From Ruegeria aquimaris (lineage in GTDB: Bacteria > Pseudomonadota > Alphaproteobacteria > Rhodobacterales > Rhodobacteraceae), in assembly GCF_025751555.1 (NCBI RefSeq), contig NZ_JAOWLB010000005.1:208713-272712 (forward strand): a DNA stretch of 64,000 nt, written 5' to 3'. How positions within the stretch are numbered: the first letter of the stretch is position 1; each line of letters begins with the position of its first letter. Below, piece after piece: positions 32,714-41,961 of this stretch. Made by a program: the position numbers and the translations under genes. The notes under the pieces were generated by a model, which saw only the letters and a program-made list of their open reading frames with translations, was not told where the DNA came from and did no database searches.

Positions 32714-33895
32714 TTACACCTCGTCCCGGGGGGCGCCACGCAGCGGCCTACGGGTGCCCGACAGCGCCTTGGCAAGCAATTCGATATCGGTTCGCAGCTC
32801 CGCCATGCTTTCCTGTCGCCCGGCGGAAATCTCTTCGAGAATGCGCAGCATCTGAACGTCGATGGAGCGCAGCCGCATCCGACTTTCGGCATCCATGCCC
32901 TCGTGCAGCCCATGGGTGCGCAAATGGTCCAGCAAAGCCTCCTGCCCCGACGCCACCCGATCGAGCGACGCGGTAATGCTCTCCGTCTCGGCGTCGCGCA
33001 TGTTCATCTCGGAAATGGCGTCGGCCAGTTGCCCGAGGCGGCCGGTGATCTCGCTCCGCCCCTCTTCCGAGGCGACAAACATGGCCTTCAAGGCATCCAT
33101 CTGCTCGGCCATGGTGTCCAGTACGGCCACGATCACACCGCTTTCCGAATGGCCATCCTCGCCCGACGAGAAACTGACCCGGGTGATGGTCGACAGCCAT
33201 TCTTCAAGCTCGCGGTAGAACCGGTTCTGGCCATGCCCCGCGAACAGTTCCAGCAGCCCGACGATCAACGACCCCGCCAGACCCAGCAGGGACGAACCAA
33301 AGGCCGTGCCCATACCGCCCAGTTGAGCCTCAAGCCCGGTCATCAGCCGATTGAAGACGGCAAGCCCCTCTTCGCCCTCCTGCGGATTGAGGCTGCGGAT
33401 GGTATCGACAACGGCCGGAATCGTCGTCGCCAAGCCAAAGAAGGTGCCCAGAAGACCCAAGTAGATCAGCACATTGGTGATATAGCGCGTGATCTCGCGC
33501 TCTTCCTCGATCCGTTCGGCCACCGAGTCGAGGATCGACCGGGTCGAAGTCGACGAAATCTGCATCCGGGCCGCACGCGACCGCAACAGCGAGGCCAGCG
33601 GCGCCAGCAAGGACGGCGCCGGCGTGCCGTCGCGCTCCATCCCGGCGGCAAAATCCTCGATCCAGCGCACCGAGCCGATAAGCTGGATCACTTGCCAGAA
33701 ACAGGTCACCACGCCGATGACAAAGACCATCAGGATGAACCCGTTCAGGTACGGGTTCGCCTCGAACACCGGCAGCACCCGTGGCATGGCGACAAACGTG
33801 CCAAAACCGGACAGTCCAATGACGATCAGCATCATCAGGATCTGACGGATCGGCTGCGAGAATTGCGGTCTCGCTTCTCGGTCTGGCTGCGCCAT
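32714..33895 (-). CDS. MotA/TolQ/ExbB-like proton channel family protein
   Basis: 393 residues. Predicted membrane segments are ILMMLIVIGLSGFGTFVAM, GFILMVFVIGVVTCFWQVI, ITNVLIYLGLLGTFFGLATT and MGTAFGSSLLGLAGSLIVGL. The last two carry the small-residue faces and conserved GLLGTFFGLxxT and GMGTAFxxSLxGL patterns of MotA/TolQ/ExbB channels. The roughly 150-residue C-terminal cytoplasmic tail is helical and heptad-like. The start at 33895 (MAQPDREARPQFS) excludes a 36-residue extension with no support. Partner of the downstream MotB-like gene. Confidence 0.88.
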   Translation of the reverse strand: MAQPDREARPQFSQPIRQILMMLIVIGLSGFGTFVAMPRVLPVFEANPYLNGFILMVFVIGVVTCFWQVIQLIGSVRWIEDFAAGMERDGTPAPSLLAPLASLLRSRAARMQISSTSTRSILDSVAERIEEEREITRYITNVLIYLGLLGTFFGLATTIPAVVDTIRSLNPQEGEEGLAVFNRLMTGLEAQLGGMGTAFGSSLLGLAGSLIVGLLELFAGHGQNRFYRELEEWLSTITRVSFSSGEDGHSESGVIVAVLDTMAEQMDALKAMFVASEEGRSEITGRLGQLADAISEMNMRDAETESITASLDRVASGQEALLDHLRTHGLHEGMDAESRMRLRSIDVQMLRILEEISAGRQESMAELRTDIELLAKALSGTRRPLRGAPRDEV

Positions 33896-33966
33896 GCGCG
33901 GTCTTCCTGAACCTGTCACTGCTCTTGTTCCGAACCTATCGAAAACTTGTTCGCAACGCCAAGGGT

Positions 33967-34497
33967 TTATGCCGTGATTTGCCGCACGCGGGCGGAAAGC
34001 CAATCAAGTTCCGGGTCGTTGAGCCCGATTTCGGCCAGATGAGCGGCTGTATTGTAAAGATACTCGGTGTTCGGACCTCGCCCGCCCACCGCATTGGCGA
34101 TGATCAGTGCCTGTTGCTCCAGCGGCATGCCCCCGCAATACTGCTCATGATGGGGGTCGATCACATAGGTCACGGCGGTTACCTGTTCGCCCCGATCCAG
34201 CTGCACATCCAGCAGACGTTCCAGATAAGCAGACGAGATCAGTTCGCGCTCGCGCAATTCGTCCAGCGTCCGGTCTTCGTGCCCGGTTTCGACGGCAAAG
34301 GCGATACCACGGCAATGCCCGCCCTGATGCGCGTCCAGAGCCAGAACCAGCCCGGGGCTTTCCTCGGTTCCGCGATGATGAATCGAACTCATGCAAAAGG
34401 ACCGCGACCATCCATGCAGCGTCGCCAACTCGCGCCGCGCCACCGGGAAACCGGGGTTCCACATCAGCGATCCGTATCCGAATACCCACATCGTCAT
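33967..34497 (-). CDS. gamma-glutamylcyclotransferase (ChaC family)
   Basis: 176 residues. ChaC proteins open gamma-glutamyl amides such as glutathione to 5-oxoproline. The substrate-binding VFGYGSLMWNPGF motif at the N-terminus and the catalytic-Glu region around GIAFAVETGHEDRTLDELRE fit. QYCGGMPLEQQALIIANAVGGRGPN is a conserved ChaC C-terminal segment. The ATG at 34497 has an AAGGACC site, so a longer reading from 34563 was not used. It diverges from the DUF2125 gene with only 65 bases between starts. Confidence 0.93.
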   Translation of the reverse strand: MTMWVFGYGSLMWNPGFPVARRELATLHGWSRSFCMSSIHHRGTEESPGLVLALDAHQGGHCRGIAFAVETGHEDRTLDELRERELISSAYLERLLDVQLDRGEQVTAVTYVIDPHHEQYCGGMPLEQQALIIANAVGGRGPNTEYLYNTAAHLAEIGLNDPELDWLSARVRQITA

Positions 34498-34562
34498 CGT
34501 ACTGGTCCTTGCCCGTTTCGGCCTATAAACAGGAAAACGAGAGCAGACAAAAGGGGCAGGCA

Positions 34563-35564
34563 ATGTTGAACCTTGTGCGGGTCGTGCTTCTGGCGGCGGT
34601 GCTGTGGTCAGGGTATTGGGCCATTGCGGGCTTCGGTTTGCGCAGTTCGGTCACAAACTGGTTCGCAGCACAGGCCGAACGGGGCTGGCAGGCGGAGTAT
34701 TCCGAGATCAGCCTTTCCGGTTTCCCGCTGCGGCACCGGATCACCATCGACACCCCGGCGCTGGCCGATCCCGCCACCGGAACCGCCTGGCGCGCCGACT
34801 GGCTTGCGCTGGAAAGCCCGGCAATCTGGCCCGGTCGACAGACGCTTCACTTTCCCGAGACCGCGCAACGCCTGTCTTACTATGACCAGACGCTGGTGAT
34901 TGTGGCCGAGGCGATGCGCGCCGATCTGGACCTGGCGCCCGGAAATGCGCTGACACTCAGGTCCATGGCCCTGACCGCCGGCGAATGGTCCGTGTTTCGT
35001 GGGGACGAAATATGGGCGGATGCAGACGCCCTCTCCGTTTCGATGCAGCAGCAGGTAAAACCGGAAACCTACCGCATCCATGCCGAAGCCTCAGACCTTG
35101 CCCCTGGAAAGGACATCCGGCGCCTGCTGGGAGGGGCCGAAGAACTGCCACGCAGCTTTGACCGGCTGGAACTCGATCTTGACGTCGCGTTTGACAAGAC
35201 CTGGGACAGGACCGCGCTGGAGGACAGGCGCCCGCAACCCCGGGAGATAGACCTGAAACTGGCCGAAGCGGCATGGGGCGAGCTGCGCCTTTTCGCGGCT
35301 GGAAAGGTTTCTGTTGATGACTATGGCGTTCCCACGGGCGAGGTTGCGCTCAAGGCCGAGAACTGGCGCGAGATGGTTGCGATGGCGCAGCAGTCGGGCG
35401 CACTGCCTGTTCGGGCGGCGGAGCCGCTGACAAAAGTGCTGAACATGCTGGCAGGGCTCGGCGGAAACCCCGAGGCGCTGGATCTGGAACTTGGGTTCCG
35501 GGGTGGCTACGTAACCTTGGGTCCGATCCCTCTGGGACCGGCACCGCGCCTGTTCCTGCGATAG
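34563..35564 (+). CDS. DUF2125 domain protein, membrane-anchored
   Basis: 333 residues. An uncleaved or signal-type hydrophobic N-terminus (LVRVVLLAAVLWSGYWAIAG) precedes a beta-rich body typical of DUF2125: SLSGFPLRHRITIDTPALAD, GNALTLRSMALTAGEWSVF and VSVDDYGVPTGEVALKAENW. The family is widespread in alphaproteobacteria, predicted to be periplasmic, with no known function. The ATG at 34563 follows AAGGGGCAGG. Frame upstream of this ATG is antisense to the ChaC gene and is not coding. Confidence 0.9.
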   Translation: MLNLVRVVLLAAVLWSGYWAIAGFGLRSSVTNWFAAQAERGWQAEYSEISLSGFPLRHRITIDTPALADPATGTAWRADWLALESPAIWPGRQTLHFPETAQRLSYYDQTLVIVAEAMRADLDLAPGNALTLRSMALTAGEWSVFRGDEIWADADALSVSMQQQVKPETYRIHAEASDLAPGKDIRRLLGGAEELPRSFDRLELDLDVAFDKTWDRTALEDRRPQPREIDLKLAEAAWGELRLFAAGKVSVDDYGVPTGEVALKAENWREMVAMAQQSGALPVRAAEPLTKVLNMLAGLGGNPEALDLELGFRGGYVTLGPIPLGPAPRLFLR

Positions 35565-35573
35565 GCGGCCAGG

Positions 35574-36437
35574 TTACCGGCAATAGGGTCCGCCGCGATG
35601 GCGGGCCGTGTCCAGGTGCAGGTGGTTCCAGTGATATCTGTCCGCCTCCGGCCCCAGAACCGTGCCAAACGGACCGCAGGCCTCTTTCCAGACCTGTCGC
35701 AGCATCTTGCGCGTCGCGCCGCGTTTCCAGCCTTCGGCAACCGTGATCACTTCGCCGTCGTTCATGGTAAAGGCAGAAATGTCGATGGCCCGGCCGCGGC
35801 CATGTTCCGAGATCTTGGCGCCGCGCTGGTTGTTGCGCGTACGGCAGGCATAGTGGGCCGCCACTTTCAACTCCACCACCGGTCCGCGCCGACGGAACGT
35901 GGGCTTTACACTGCGATCGACCCAGCGGTTCAACGATTCCGCCGTGGTACAGTCCATGGTCGCGGGAACGCTAAGCCGTACCCCCGATACCGAGGTCACC
36001 CGCACCGCATCCTTGAGCCCACAGCCCTTGATCTTGCCCGACACCTTGCCCACCGGTTCTCCCTGGATGTCCGGATTACCGCAGACTGAACCCTTGAGCC
36101 GTTTCTTGCGCCCGAAGAGGGCGCGTTCCTCCACCTCCCTGGGGCGGGCTTCGGGGCGGCTGGAGTGCTCGGGTCCCGCATCCTGTGGCGCGGGCATGCG
36201 CGCGGCGGCCAGAATCTCCTGTTCCGACGGCGGACGAACGGTCGGGCGCAAGCGGGATACGGCCACGGATGCCGAAGCATCCGCCGCCGCAAGCCGCACC
36301 GCCGCGTCTACCACCGGATCAGTCGGCGCGCCCGGACGCTCATGGGGCCGCAGGGAACTGGAAGGCGCATTCGCAGTAACCGGAAATGCCCAGAGCGCCA
36401 GTCCGAGAACCGCAATCAACGTTCCACGCCTGATCAT
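35574..36437 (-). CDS. extensin-like C-terminal domain protein (M15-like), exported
   Basis: 287 residues with a signal peptide ([23 protein letters not shown]). A Pro/Ala/Arg-rich linker (about 24-110) leads to the extensin-like domain: GCGLKDAVRV, AAHYACRTRN, SEHGRGRAIDISAF and YHWNHLHLD. The H-x5-D and HxH pattern matches zinc-dependent D,D-peptidase-like enzymes of the M15/peptidoglycan-processing type. A Cys pair (VCGNPDI, KGCGLKD) may form a disulfide. Start overlaps the upstream tyrA stop by four bases (ATGA). Activity on peptidoglycan is inferred from family. Confidence 0.9.
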   Translation of the reverse strand: MIRRGTLIAVLGLALWAFPVTANAPSSSLRPHERPGAPTDPVVDAAVRLAAADASASVAVSRLRPTVRPPSEQEILAAARMPAPQDAGPEHSSRPEARPREVEERALFGRKKRLKGSVCGNPDIQGEPVGKVSGKIKGCGLKDAVRVTSVSGVRLSVPATMDCTTAESLNRWVDRSVKPTFRRRGPVVELKVAAHYACRTRNNQRGAKISEHGRGRAIDISAFTMNDGEVITVAEGWKRGATRKMLRQVWKEACGPFGTVLGPEADRYHWNHLHLDTARHRGGPYCR

Positions 36438-37354
36438 GGTTTGACCTTGCTGCGGCCGAAATCCGGGGCGGCGGTATCCTGACCGGCCTGGATGATGCCG
36501 CGCCGGATGGCACGTGTGCGGGTAAAATAATCGAACAGGTACTTTTCATCGCCCATGCGGATCGCCCTCTGCAACACGAACAATTCCTCGGCAAACCGGC
36601 CAAGGATGTCCAGCGTCGCCTCCCGGTTGGTGAGGAAAACGTCGCGCCACATGGTGGGATCCGAGGCTGCGATCCGGGTGAAGTCGCGAAAGCCCGCTGC
36701 CGAGTACTTGATGACCTCGCTTTCGGTCACACGCCTCAGATGGTCGGCCACCCCCACCATTGTATAGGCGATGGCATGGGGTACGTGGCTGGTGACAGCC
36801 AGAACCAGATCGTGATGGTCCGCCTCCATCTCGTCGACGTTCGATCCAATGCCCTCCCAGAAGGTACGCAAACGGGTCACCGCGGCCGGGTCGCTGCCCT
36901 CGACGGGCACGATCAGGCACCAGCGGTTGTCGAACAGCTCGGCAAACCCGGATTCCGGGCCAGAGTGTTCGGTTCCCGCCAGGGGGTGGGCCGGAACGAA
37001 ATGCACGCCTTCGGGGATATGCGGGCCGACCGCGTCGATGACATGCCGCTTGACCGAACCGACGTCCGACACCGTGGCACCGGGTTTCAGCACCGGGCCG
37101 ATTTCCTCGGCCACCGCAGCCATTGCGCCCACAGGAACGCAGAGCACCACGAGGTCGGCACCTTGCGCGGCCTCGGCGGCGCTATCGCAGACCCGGTCAC
37201 ACAGACCGATCCGGCGCGCGGTGTCGCGGGTCGCCTCGGAGCGCGCATAGCCCGTCACCTCTCCCGCCAGTCCGGCCCGCTTGATCGCCCAGAACATCGA
37301 AGAGGCGATGAGGCCAAGGCCGATCAGCGCGACGCGATCATAGACCGGACTCAT
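36434..37354 (-). CDS. tyrA: prephenate/arogenate dehydrogenase family protein
   Basis: 306 residues. The NAD(P)-binding motif [17 protein letters not shown] sits at the N-terminus, and [15 protein letters not shown] is the substrate-binding His/Ser region of TyrA enzymes, which oxidise prephenate or arogenate during tyrosine synthesis. The C-terminal helical dimerisation domain includes [19 protein letters not shown] and [16 protein letters not shown]. The start at 37354 overlaps the hisC stop (ATGA). Cyclohexadienyl (dual) specificity is common in this group but cannot be decided from sequence. Middle gene of a three-gene overlapping unit. Confidence 0.95.
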   Translation of the reverse strand: MSPVYDRVALIGLGLIASSMFWAIKRAGLAGEVTGYARSEATRDTARRIGLCDRVCDSAAEAAQGADLVVLCVPVGAMAAVAEEIGPVLKPGATVSDVGSVKRHVIDAVGPHIPEGVHFVPAHPLAGTEHSGPESGFAELFDNRWCLIVPVEGSDPAAVTRLRTFWEGIGSNVDEMEADHHDLVLAVTSHVPHAIAYTMVGVADHLRRVTESEVIKYSAAGFRDFTRIAASDPTMWRDVFLTNREATLDILGRFAEELFVLQRAIRMGDEKYLFDYFTRTRAIRRGIIQAGQDTAAPDFGRSKVKP

Positions 37355-38436
37355 GCTTGTGCCTCCCTGAAGGCGCGTACGGCATCGACGACGGCACGGC
37401 ATCCGGCCTCATCTCCCACCGTGATCCTGAGCGCCTGTGGCAGGTTATACCCCGCCACCCGGCGCACGATCACACCGCGCGATTGCAGGAACAGGTCGCA
37501 GGCCTCGGCTTCGGCCCGGTCGGCAAAACGGGCCAGGATGAAATTGGCGCAGGACACGTCCGAAGGTACGCCAAGCTCGGCAAGCCGTTCCGCCATCCAG
37601 CCGCGCCATTTGGCATTCTCGGACCGGCAACGGGCGACCCAGTCCTGATCGCGGACCGCTGCCTCGGCGGCGGCCAGCTGCATGGTCGACAGGTTGAAGG
37701 GCTGGCGGATGCGGTTCAGCACGTCGATGATTTCGCGCGGCGCATAACCCCAGCCAATCCGCAGCCCGCCCAGCCCGTAGATCTTTGAAAAGGTGCGGGT
37801 CATGATGACATTGCCACGGGCCGAGACCAGCCCGGCGCCACCATCGAACCCCTCGACAAATTCGGCATAGGCGCCGTCGAGCACCAAGAGCACATTCCCG
37901 GGCAGGCCGTCGGCCAGCCGGATCACCTCCGCCTCGGACAGCATGGTACCGGTGGGGTTGGCCGGATTGGCGAGGAACACCAGACGGGTGCGGTCATTGA
38001 CGGCAGCCAGGATCGCGTCGACATCGACGACGCGCTGCCGTTCGGGCACCTGAACCGGGGTCGCCCCCGCCATCCGCGCCAGGATCGGGTACATGGAAAA
38101 CCCGTGCTCGGTATAGATCACCTCGTCCCCCGGCCCGGTATAGGCCTGGGTGACGAATTGCAGCACCTCGTCGCTGCCGACACCGCAGATGATGCGGTCG
38201 GGGTCCAACCCGTGCACCTCACCGATGGCGGCGCGCAGTTCGAGATGTTCGGTGCTGGGATAGCGATGCGCCTGCCCCGCCGTGGCCCGGATCGCCTCGA
38301 CCGCGACCGGGCTGGGGCCATACGGGTTCTCGTTCGAACTCAGCTTGATGACATTGGCCACACCTTCGACATGGGCCTTTCCGCCCTGGTACAAGGCGAT
38401 GTCCATGATGCCGGGTTGCGGTGTGAACTGGTTCAT
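37351..38436 (-). CDS. hisC: histidinol-phosphate / aromatic aminotransferase
   Basis: 361 residues, PLP fold type I. Cues are [15 protein letters not shown], the pyridine-nitrogen Asp in LDGAYAEFV, the Schiff-base Lys in [16 protein letters not shown], and a C-terminal Arg region. It transaminates imidazole-acetol phosphate in histidine synthesis. The coupling to tyrA suggests it may (also) serve tyrosine and phenylalanine as an aromatic aminotransferase, a known use of HisC homologues. ATG start at 38436 after AGGAGCGCC. First gene of hisC-tyrA-extensin. Confidence 0.95.
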   Translation of the reverse strand: MNQFTPQPGIMDIALYQGGKAHVEGVANVIKLSSNENPYGPSPVAVEAIRATAGQAHRYPSTEHLELRAAIGEVHGLDPDRIICGVGSDEVLQFVTQAYTGPGDEVIYTEHGFSMYPILARMAGATPVQVPERQRVVDVDAILAAVNDRTRLVFLANPANPTGTMLSEAEVIRLADGLPGNVLLVLDGAYAEFVEGFDGGAGLVSARGNVIMTRTFSKIYGLGGLRIGWGYAPREIIDVLNRIRQPFNLSTMQLAAAEAAVRDQDWVARCRSENAKWRGWMAERLAELGVPSDVSCANFILARFADRAEAEACDLFLQSRGVIVRRVAGYNLPQALRITVGDEAGCRAVVDAVRAFREAQA

Positions 38437-38502
38437 AAGGGGCGCTCCTGAAGACTAGCCCCTCATACCGGTCTCATCCGGCTGAGAAAAGCCGCAATTC
38501 CC

Positions 38503-39918
38503 TCATGCGGCCTTGAAACGCGCGGTCGCCGGATCAGCCTGGTAGAGCGGCGCATAATCCTCGGTTCGGCGCGACAGCTCGTTGACGGCCCCGATGATGA
38601 AGCGCACCGTCTCCTCGCTCATGAGGTAGGAGAAGTTGAGGCGCACCCAACCGGGTTTGCGCATTTCGCGGCCCGCTGCCAGGTCGTCATGCAGCGCCTC
38701 GGAGGCCGCTTGGTCGATCCCCAGCAGGCGGTGCGCATAGGGCCCCGCGCAGGCACAGCCGCCCCGGGCCTGAATGCCGTGGATATCACTCAGCATCCGG
38801 GTGAAAAGCTGCTGATGCACGGGCTGCCCTGCCCGGTTCCGCACCAGAAAGGAAAAGATCGGCAAGCGATGCGCCTTGTCGGTGCCCAACAGGGTCAGAT
38901 GCGGATTGTCACCCCACCCCTCCAGCGCCATCGCGTTGAACCGCGCCTCGCGCCGGGCGATCTCATCGGCGCCGACCGCATCCTTGACGATAAAGGCCAG
39001 CGCGGCGCGGATATCGCCGATCACGTTCGGGGTACCGGCTTCTTCCCGCGCGGACAGGTTGGCGCTGTAATCATGCCGCCAGGGCGACACGAAACTGACG
39101 GTACCGCCCCCCGGCCAGCTGGGCGCCTTGCGGCGCACGGCGTGCTTGTTCACGACCAGCACGCCAGAGGCGCCGGGTCCCCCCGGGAACTTGTGCGGTG
39201 AGACGACAACCGCATCCTTGCGCACCCCTCCTTCGCCCATGTCGATGGCCAGATAAGGGCCGCCGCCGGCGTAGTCCCAGACCGACAGGGCACCGTGCGC
39301 CTTGAGCAACCGGGTCACCGGCACCGTGTCGGTGACAATCCCGGTCACGTTCGAGGCGGCGGAAAACGCACCGACCTTCAGGTCGCTGTCGGCATGGGTC
39401 AAAAGCGCCGCTTCGAGCGCCTCAAGATCCGGGCCGCCCTCGGGCGCCTCGGGGATTTCGACCACCTTTGCCCGGCTCTCGCGCCAGGGCAGGATATTGG
39501 AGTGATGTTCATATGGTCCGATAAAGACAACCGGCCGGTCAGCCTCCCCAATCCCAAACAGGCTGACCAGCCGGTTCAACCCGGCGGTGGCACCCGACCC
39601 GGCGAAAATCACCGCATCGTCTTCCGTGGCACCCACACACCGGCCGATCTCGTCCCGCGCCTCTCGGCGCAGACGAGTCATGTAGGATCCGCAATAGGAC
39701 GCCTCGGTATGGCTGTTGGCATAGAACGGCAGCACCTGCCCGGCCACAAAATCCTCGACCTGTCTAAGCGCGCGGCCCGAGGCGACATAGTCGGCATAAA
39801 CCAGCGGCACATTACCGTTCAGCCCCGGTATCATGACATTCTCTCCGATCAGGCCCGCGGACAGGCATCCGGCGGTTACATCTGCTTCGATCGACTGGCG
39901 GAACTGGGAAAGGGTCAT
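38503..39918 (-). CDS. class V aminotransferase, cysteine-desulfurase-like
   Basis: 471 residues, longer than IscS/SufS (about 400). PLP features are SGATAGLNRLV for phosphate binding, SVWDYAGGGPYLAIDM for the pyridine Asp, and VVSPHKFPGGPGASGVLVV with the Schiff-base Lys. The ARGGCACAGPYAHRLL motif near the C-terminus contains two cysteines at the active-site-loop position of desulfurases/selenocysteine lyases. The extra N-terminal 40 residues (SIEADVTAGCLSAGL) and C-terminal extension differ from housekeeping enzymes. It diverges from an Lrp/AsnC regulator about 100 bases away, an arrangement usual for amino-acid catabolic genes. Possible sulfur-amino-acid or related degradative activity; substrate unknown. 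Confidence 0.85.
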   Translation of the reverse strand: MTLSQFRQSIEADVTAGCLSAGLIGENVMIPGLNGNVPLVYADYVASGRALRQVEDFVAGQVLPFYANSHTEASYCGSYMTRLRREARDEIGRCVGATEDDAVIFAGSGATAGLNRLVSLFGIGEADRPVVFIGPYEHHSNILPWRESRAKVVEIPEAPEGGPDLEALEAALLTHADSDLKVGAFSAASNVTGIVTDTVPVTRLLKAHGALSVWDYAGGGPYLAIDMGEGGVRKDAVVVSPHKFPGGPGASGVLVVNKHAVRRKAPSWPGGGTVSFVSPWRHDYSANLSAREEAGTPNVIGDIRAALAFIVKDAVGADEIARREARFNAMALEGWGDNPHLTLLGTDKAHRLPIFSFLVRNRAGQPVHQQLFTRMLSDIHGIQARGGCACAGPYAHRLLGIDQAASEALHDDLAAGREMRKPGWVRLNFSYLMSEETVRFIIGAVNELSRRTEDYAPLYQADPATARFKAA

Positions 39919-40021
39919 GTTCTGGCTCCTGGTTGCAGAAGCAATATGATCTTTCGATTCCGGGATAACTTACCCTTTCTTTGCTTGAAATTCGTAATTC
40001 TTGTGTCATTTGATAGGTAGC

Positions 40022-40480
40022 ATGGGAAAAATAGATCACATTGACACGAACATTCTAAAGGCATTGCAACGCGATGCCTCGCTCAGCCAACGTGAACTGG
40101 CCGAGCAGGTCGGCTTGTCACAAAACGCCTGCTGGCGACGGTTGAAGGCGCTGACGGATGACGGGGTGCTCAAAGGCTCCACCGCCCGCGTCGCGCGCGA
40201 GAAACTGGGGCTTGATCTGGTGGTCTTTGTCATGCTGCGGACCCGCCACCATTCGGCGGAGTGGCTGCAAAAGTTCCGCACCCACGTGCTGACAATCCCC
40301 GAAGTGGTGGATTTCCACCGCATCGGGGGCGATTACGACTATCAACTCAAGGTGGTAACGCGTGACATGGCCAGTTATGACAAGGTCTATCAGCGGCTGA
40401 TCGAAAAGGTCGAACTGGACAGCGTCACCAGCTATTTCGCGATGGAGGCGATTGCCGAGGGGCGGCCGTTGCCGCTTTAG
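40022..40480 (+). CDS. Lrp/AsnC-family transcriptional regulator
   Basis: 152 residues. The N-terminal winged helix-turn-helix is LKALQRDASLSQRELAEQVG then LSQNACWRRLKALTDDGVL; the C-terminal RAM ligand-binding domain includes VDFHRIGGDYDYQLKVV. The ATG at 40022 is preferred over a TTG at 40001. It diverges from the class V PLP enzyme gene and is the prime candidate to control it in response to its amino-acid substrate. Its stop overlaps the convergent rpiB stop by a few bases. Confidence 0.94.
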   Translation: MGKIDHIDTNILKALQRDASLSQRELAEQVGLSQNACWRRLKALTDDGVLKGSTARVAREKLGLDLVVFVMLRTRHHSAEWLQKFRTHVLTIPEVVDFHRIGGDYDYQLKVVTRDMASYDKVYQRLIEKVELDSVTSYFAMEAIAEGRPLPL

Positions 40481-40926
40481 CCCTCGGGCGTTTCGATCAT
40501 GTCCACGCGGGTTGCGTGGCGGCCGCCTTCGAATTCCGCTGACAGAAACGCATCGACGATATCCAGCGCCAGCCCCTCGCCCACCACGCGCGCGCCGAGC
40601 GACAGCATGTTGGCATTGTTATGCATGCGGATCATCCGGGCCGAGAACGTATCGGAGCAGACACCGCACCGGATACCCACGACCTTGTTGGCGGCCATCA
40701 TGATGCCCTGCCCGGTACCGCAGAGAATGATTCCCAACCGGCAATCACCCGAGGCGACCCGCTCTGCCGCAGCGCGGCCATGTTTGGGGTAATGGGTGCT
40801 TTCGGGCGTTTGCGGGCCGATATCGACCACATCCCAGCCCTGGGCCGAGATATGGTCGGCAACCGCGCGACGCAGGTCGATAGCGGCGTGATCGCTGGAC
40901 AGGACGATACGTTTGCTGGCGGTCAT
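40477..40926 (-). CDS. rpiB: ribose 5-phosphate isomerase B
   Basis: 149 residues. It belongs to the RpiB/LacAB fold that isomerises ribose 5-phosphate and ribulose 5-phosphate. SSDHAAIDLRRAV, the active-site Cys region LGIILCGTGQGIMMAANK and GIRCGVCSDTFSARMIRMHN are conserved. The ATG at 40926 gives MTASKRIVLSSDHA, the family start. It follows rpsD on the same strand beyond a terminator and is probably its own transcription unit. Confidence 0.96.
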   Translation of the reverse strand: MTASKRIVLSSDHAAIDLRRAVADHISAQGWDVVDIGPQTPESTHYPKHGRAAAERVASGDCRLGIILCGTGQGIMMAANKVVGIRCGVCSDTFSARMIRMHNNANMLSLGARVVGEGLALDIVDAFLSAEFEGGRHATRVDMIETPEG

Positions 40927-41000
40927 GGCGGCAGGCTCCGAATTGCGCAAAGGGCTTGGACTGCGCGATACCCACAGCGACCGAAAGGGTCAACCCGGAC

Positions 41001-41033
41001 AAAAGAAAGCCGCGCAGAATATGCGCGGCTTTC
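41001..41033 (-). terminator. terminator of rpsD
   Basis: Perfect 11-bp stem GAAAGCCGCGC / GCGCGGCTTTC (41005-41015 with 41023-41033), loop AGAATAT. The minus-strand transcript continues into TTTT (41004-41001). Confidence 0.88.
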
Positions 41034-41056
41034 GGAATTTGCAGAAACTGAACAGG

Positions 41057-41677
41057 TCAGTTCTTGGCGTAGTATTCGACGACCAGGTTCGGTTCCATCA
41101 CCACCGCGTAGGGCACATCGCCCAGGCCGGGGGTGCGGACGAAAGTTGCCGTCATTTTCGAGTGGTCGACTTCCAGGTAATCCGGAACGTCGCGCTCGGC
41201 CAGCGACACGGCTTCGAGAACCGAGGCCAGTTGCTTGGAGCGGTCACGCACCTCGATCACGTCACCCTCTTTCACGCGGTAGGAGGGGATGTTCACGCGC
41301 TTGCCGTTGACCAGAACGTGACCATGGTTCACGAACTGACGGGCGGCAAAGACGGTCGGCACGAACTTGGCACGGTAGACGACGGCGTCCAGACGACGCT
41401 CGAGCAGGCCGATCAGGTTTTCACCGGTATCACCCTTCACACGTTCGGCTTCGCCGTAAATGCGACGGAACTGCTTTTCGGTCAGGTCGCCGTAATAGCC
41501 TTTCAGCTTCTGCTTGGCGCGCAGCTGGAGGCCGAAGTCCGACATCTTGCCCTTGCGGCGCTGGCCGTGCTGGCCGGGGCCGTATTCGCGGCGGTTGACC
41601 GGGGATTTCGGACGACCCCAGATGTTTTCGCCCATCCGGCGGTCGATTTTGTACTTGGCAGACGTGCGTTTGGTCAC
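41057..41677 (-). CDS. rpsD: 30S ribosomal protein S4
   Basis: 206 residues, full length. S4 binds 16S rRNA early in 30S assembly. N-terminal [19 protein letters not shown] and [15 protein letters not shown] match the alphaproteobacterial version. The S4 RNA-binding domain ([40 protein letters not shown]) is intact. No zinc-binding cysteines, which is usual for this lineage. Monocistronic here, with its own terminator; the 5' leader reaches into the ~280-base gap to the next gene and could carry S4 autoregulation. Confidence 0.98.
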   Translation of the reverse strand: MTKRTSAKYKIDRRMGENIWGRPKSPVNRREYGPGQHGQRRKGKMSDFGLQLRAKQKLKGYYGDLTEKQFRRIYGEAERVKGDTGENLIGLLERRLDAVVYRAKFVPTVFAARQFVNHGHVLVNGKRVNIPSYRVKEGDVIEVRDRSKQLASVLEAVSLAERDVPDYLEVDHSKMTATFVRTPGLGDVPYAVVMEPNLVVEYYAKN

Positions 41678-41961
41678 GGCTGATCTCCTTCGTTATGGTC
41701 GAGGCCCAATGGGCCACTATGAAGGGCGTTGTCCTCTTGCCTTGCGGCATGACAGGCGATCCCTTGCGGGAGCCACCAACACCAATGAAGCCGCGCTTAT
41801 ATACGTCCGCCGATCCGAGTCAACACGTGATGTTCAGGGCTTTTGCGCTTTTGTGACAGGTCCGCCAAACCGTGCTAGGCTGCGGCCATGTGCCATGTCC
41901 GCAAACAGGTATTCCACCTGAGTACCGGCGGCACGATCCAGATATGTGAACCGGAGCGACC
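41678..41961. other. 284-base divergent spacer between rpsD and a methyltransferase gene
   Basis: No supported gene. It holds the rpsD promoter and leader on the minus strand and the methyltransferase promoter on the plus strand. No obvious tRNA or hairpin stood out. Confidence 0.5.

Noticed and set aside
30389..33895. Zorya-like anti-phage system (ZorA/ZorB homologues)
   Set aside because: The long coiled coil is in the OmpA-domain subunit, not in the MotA-like one, and no ZorC/D/E genes or other defence genes are adjacent.
31592..33910. 772-codon plus-strand frame opposite the MotA/MotB-like pair
   Set aside because: Antisense to strongly supported genes; low-complexity shadow.
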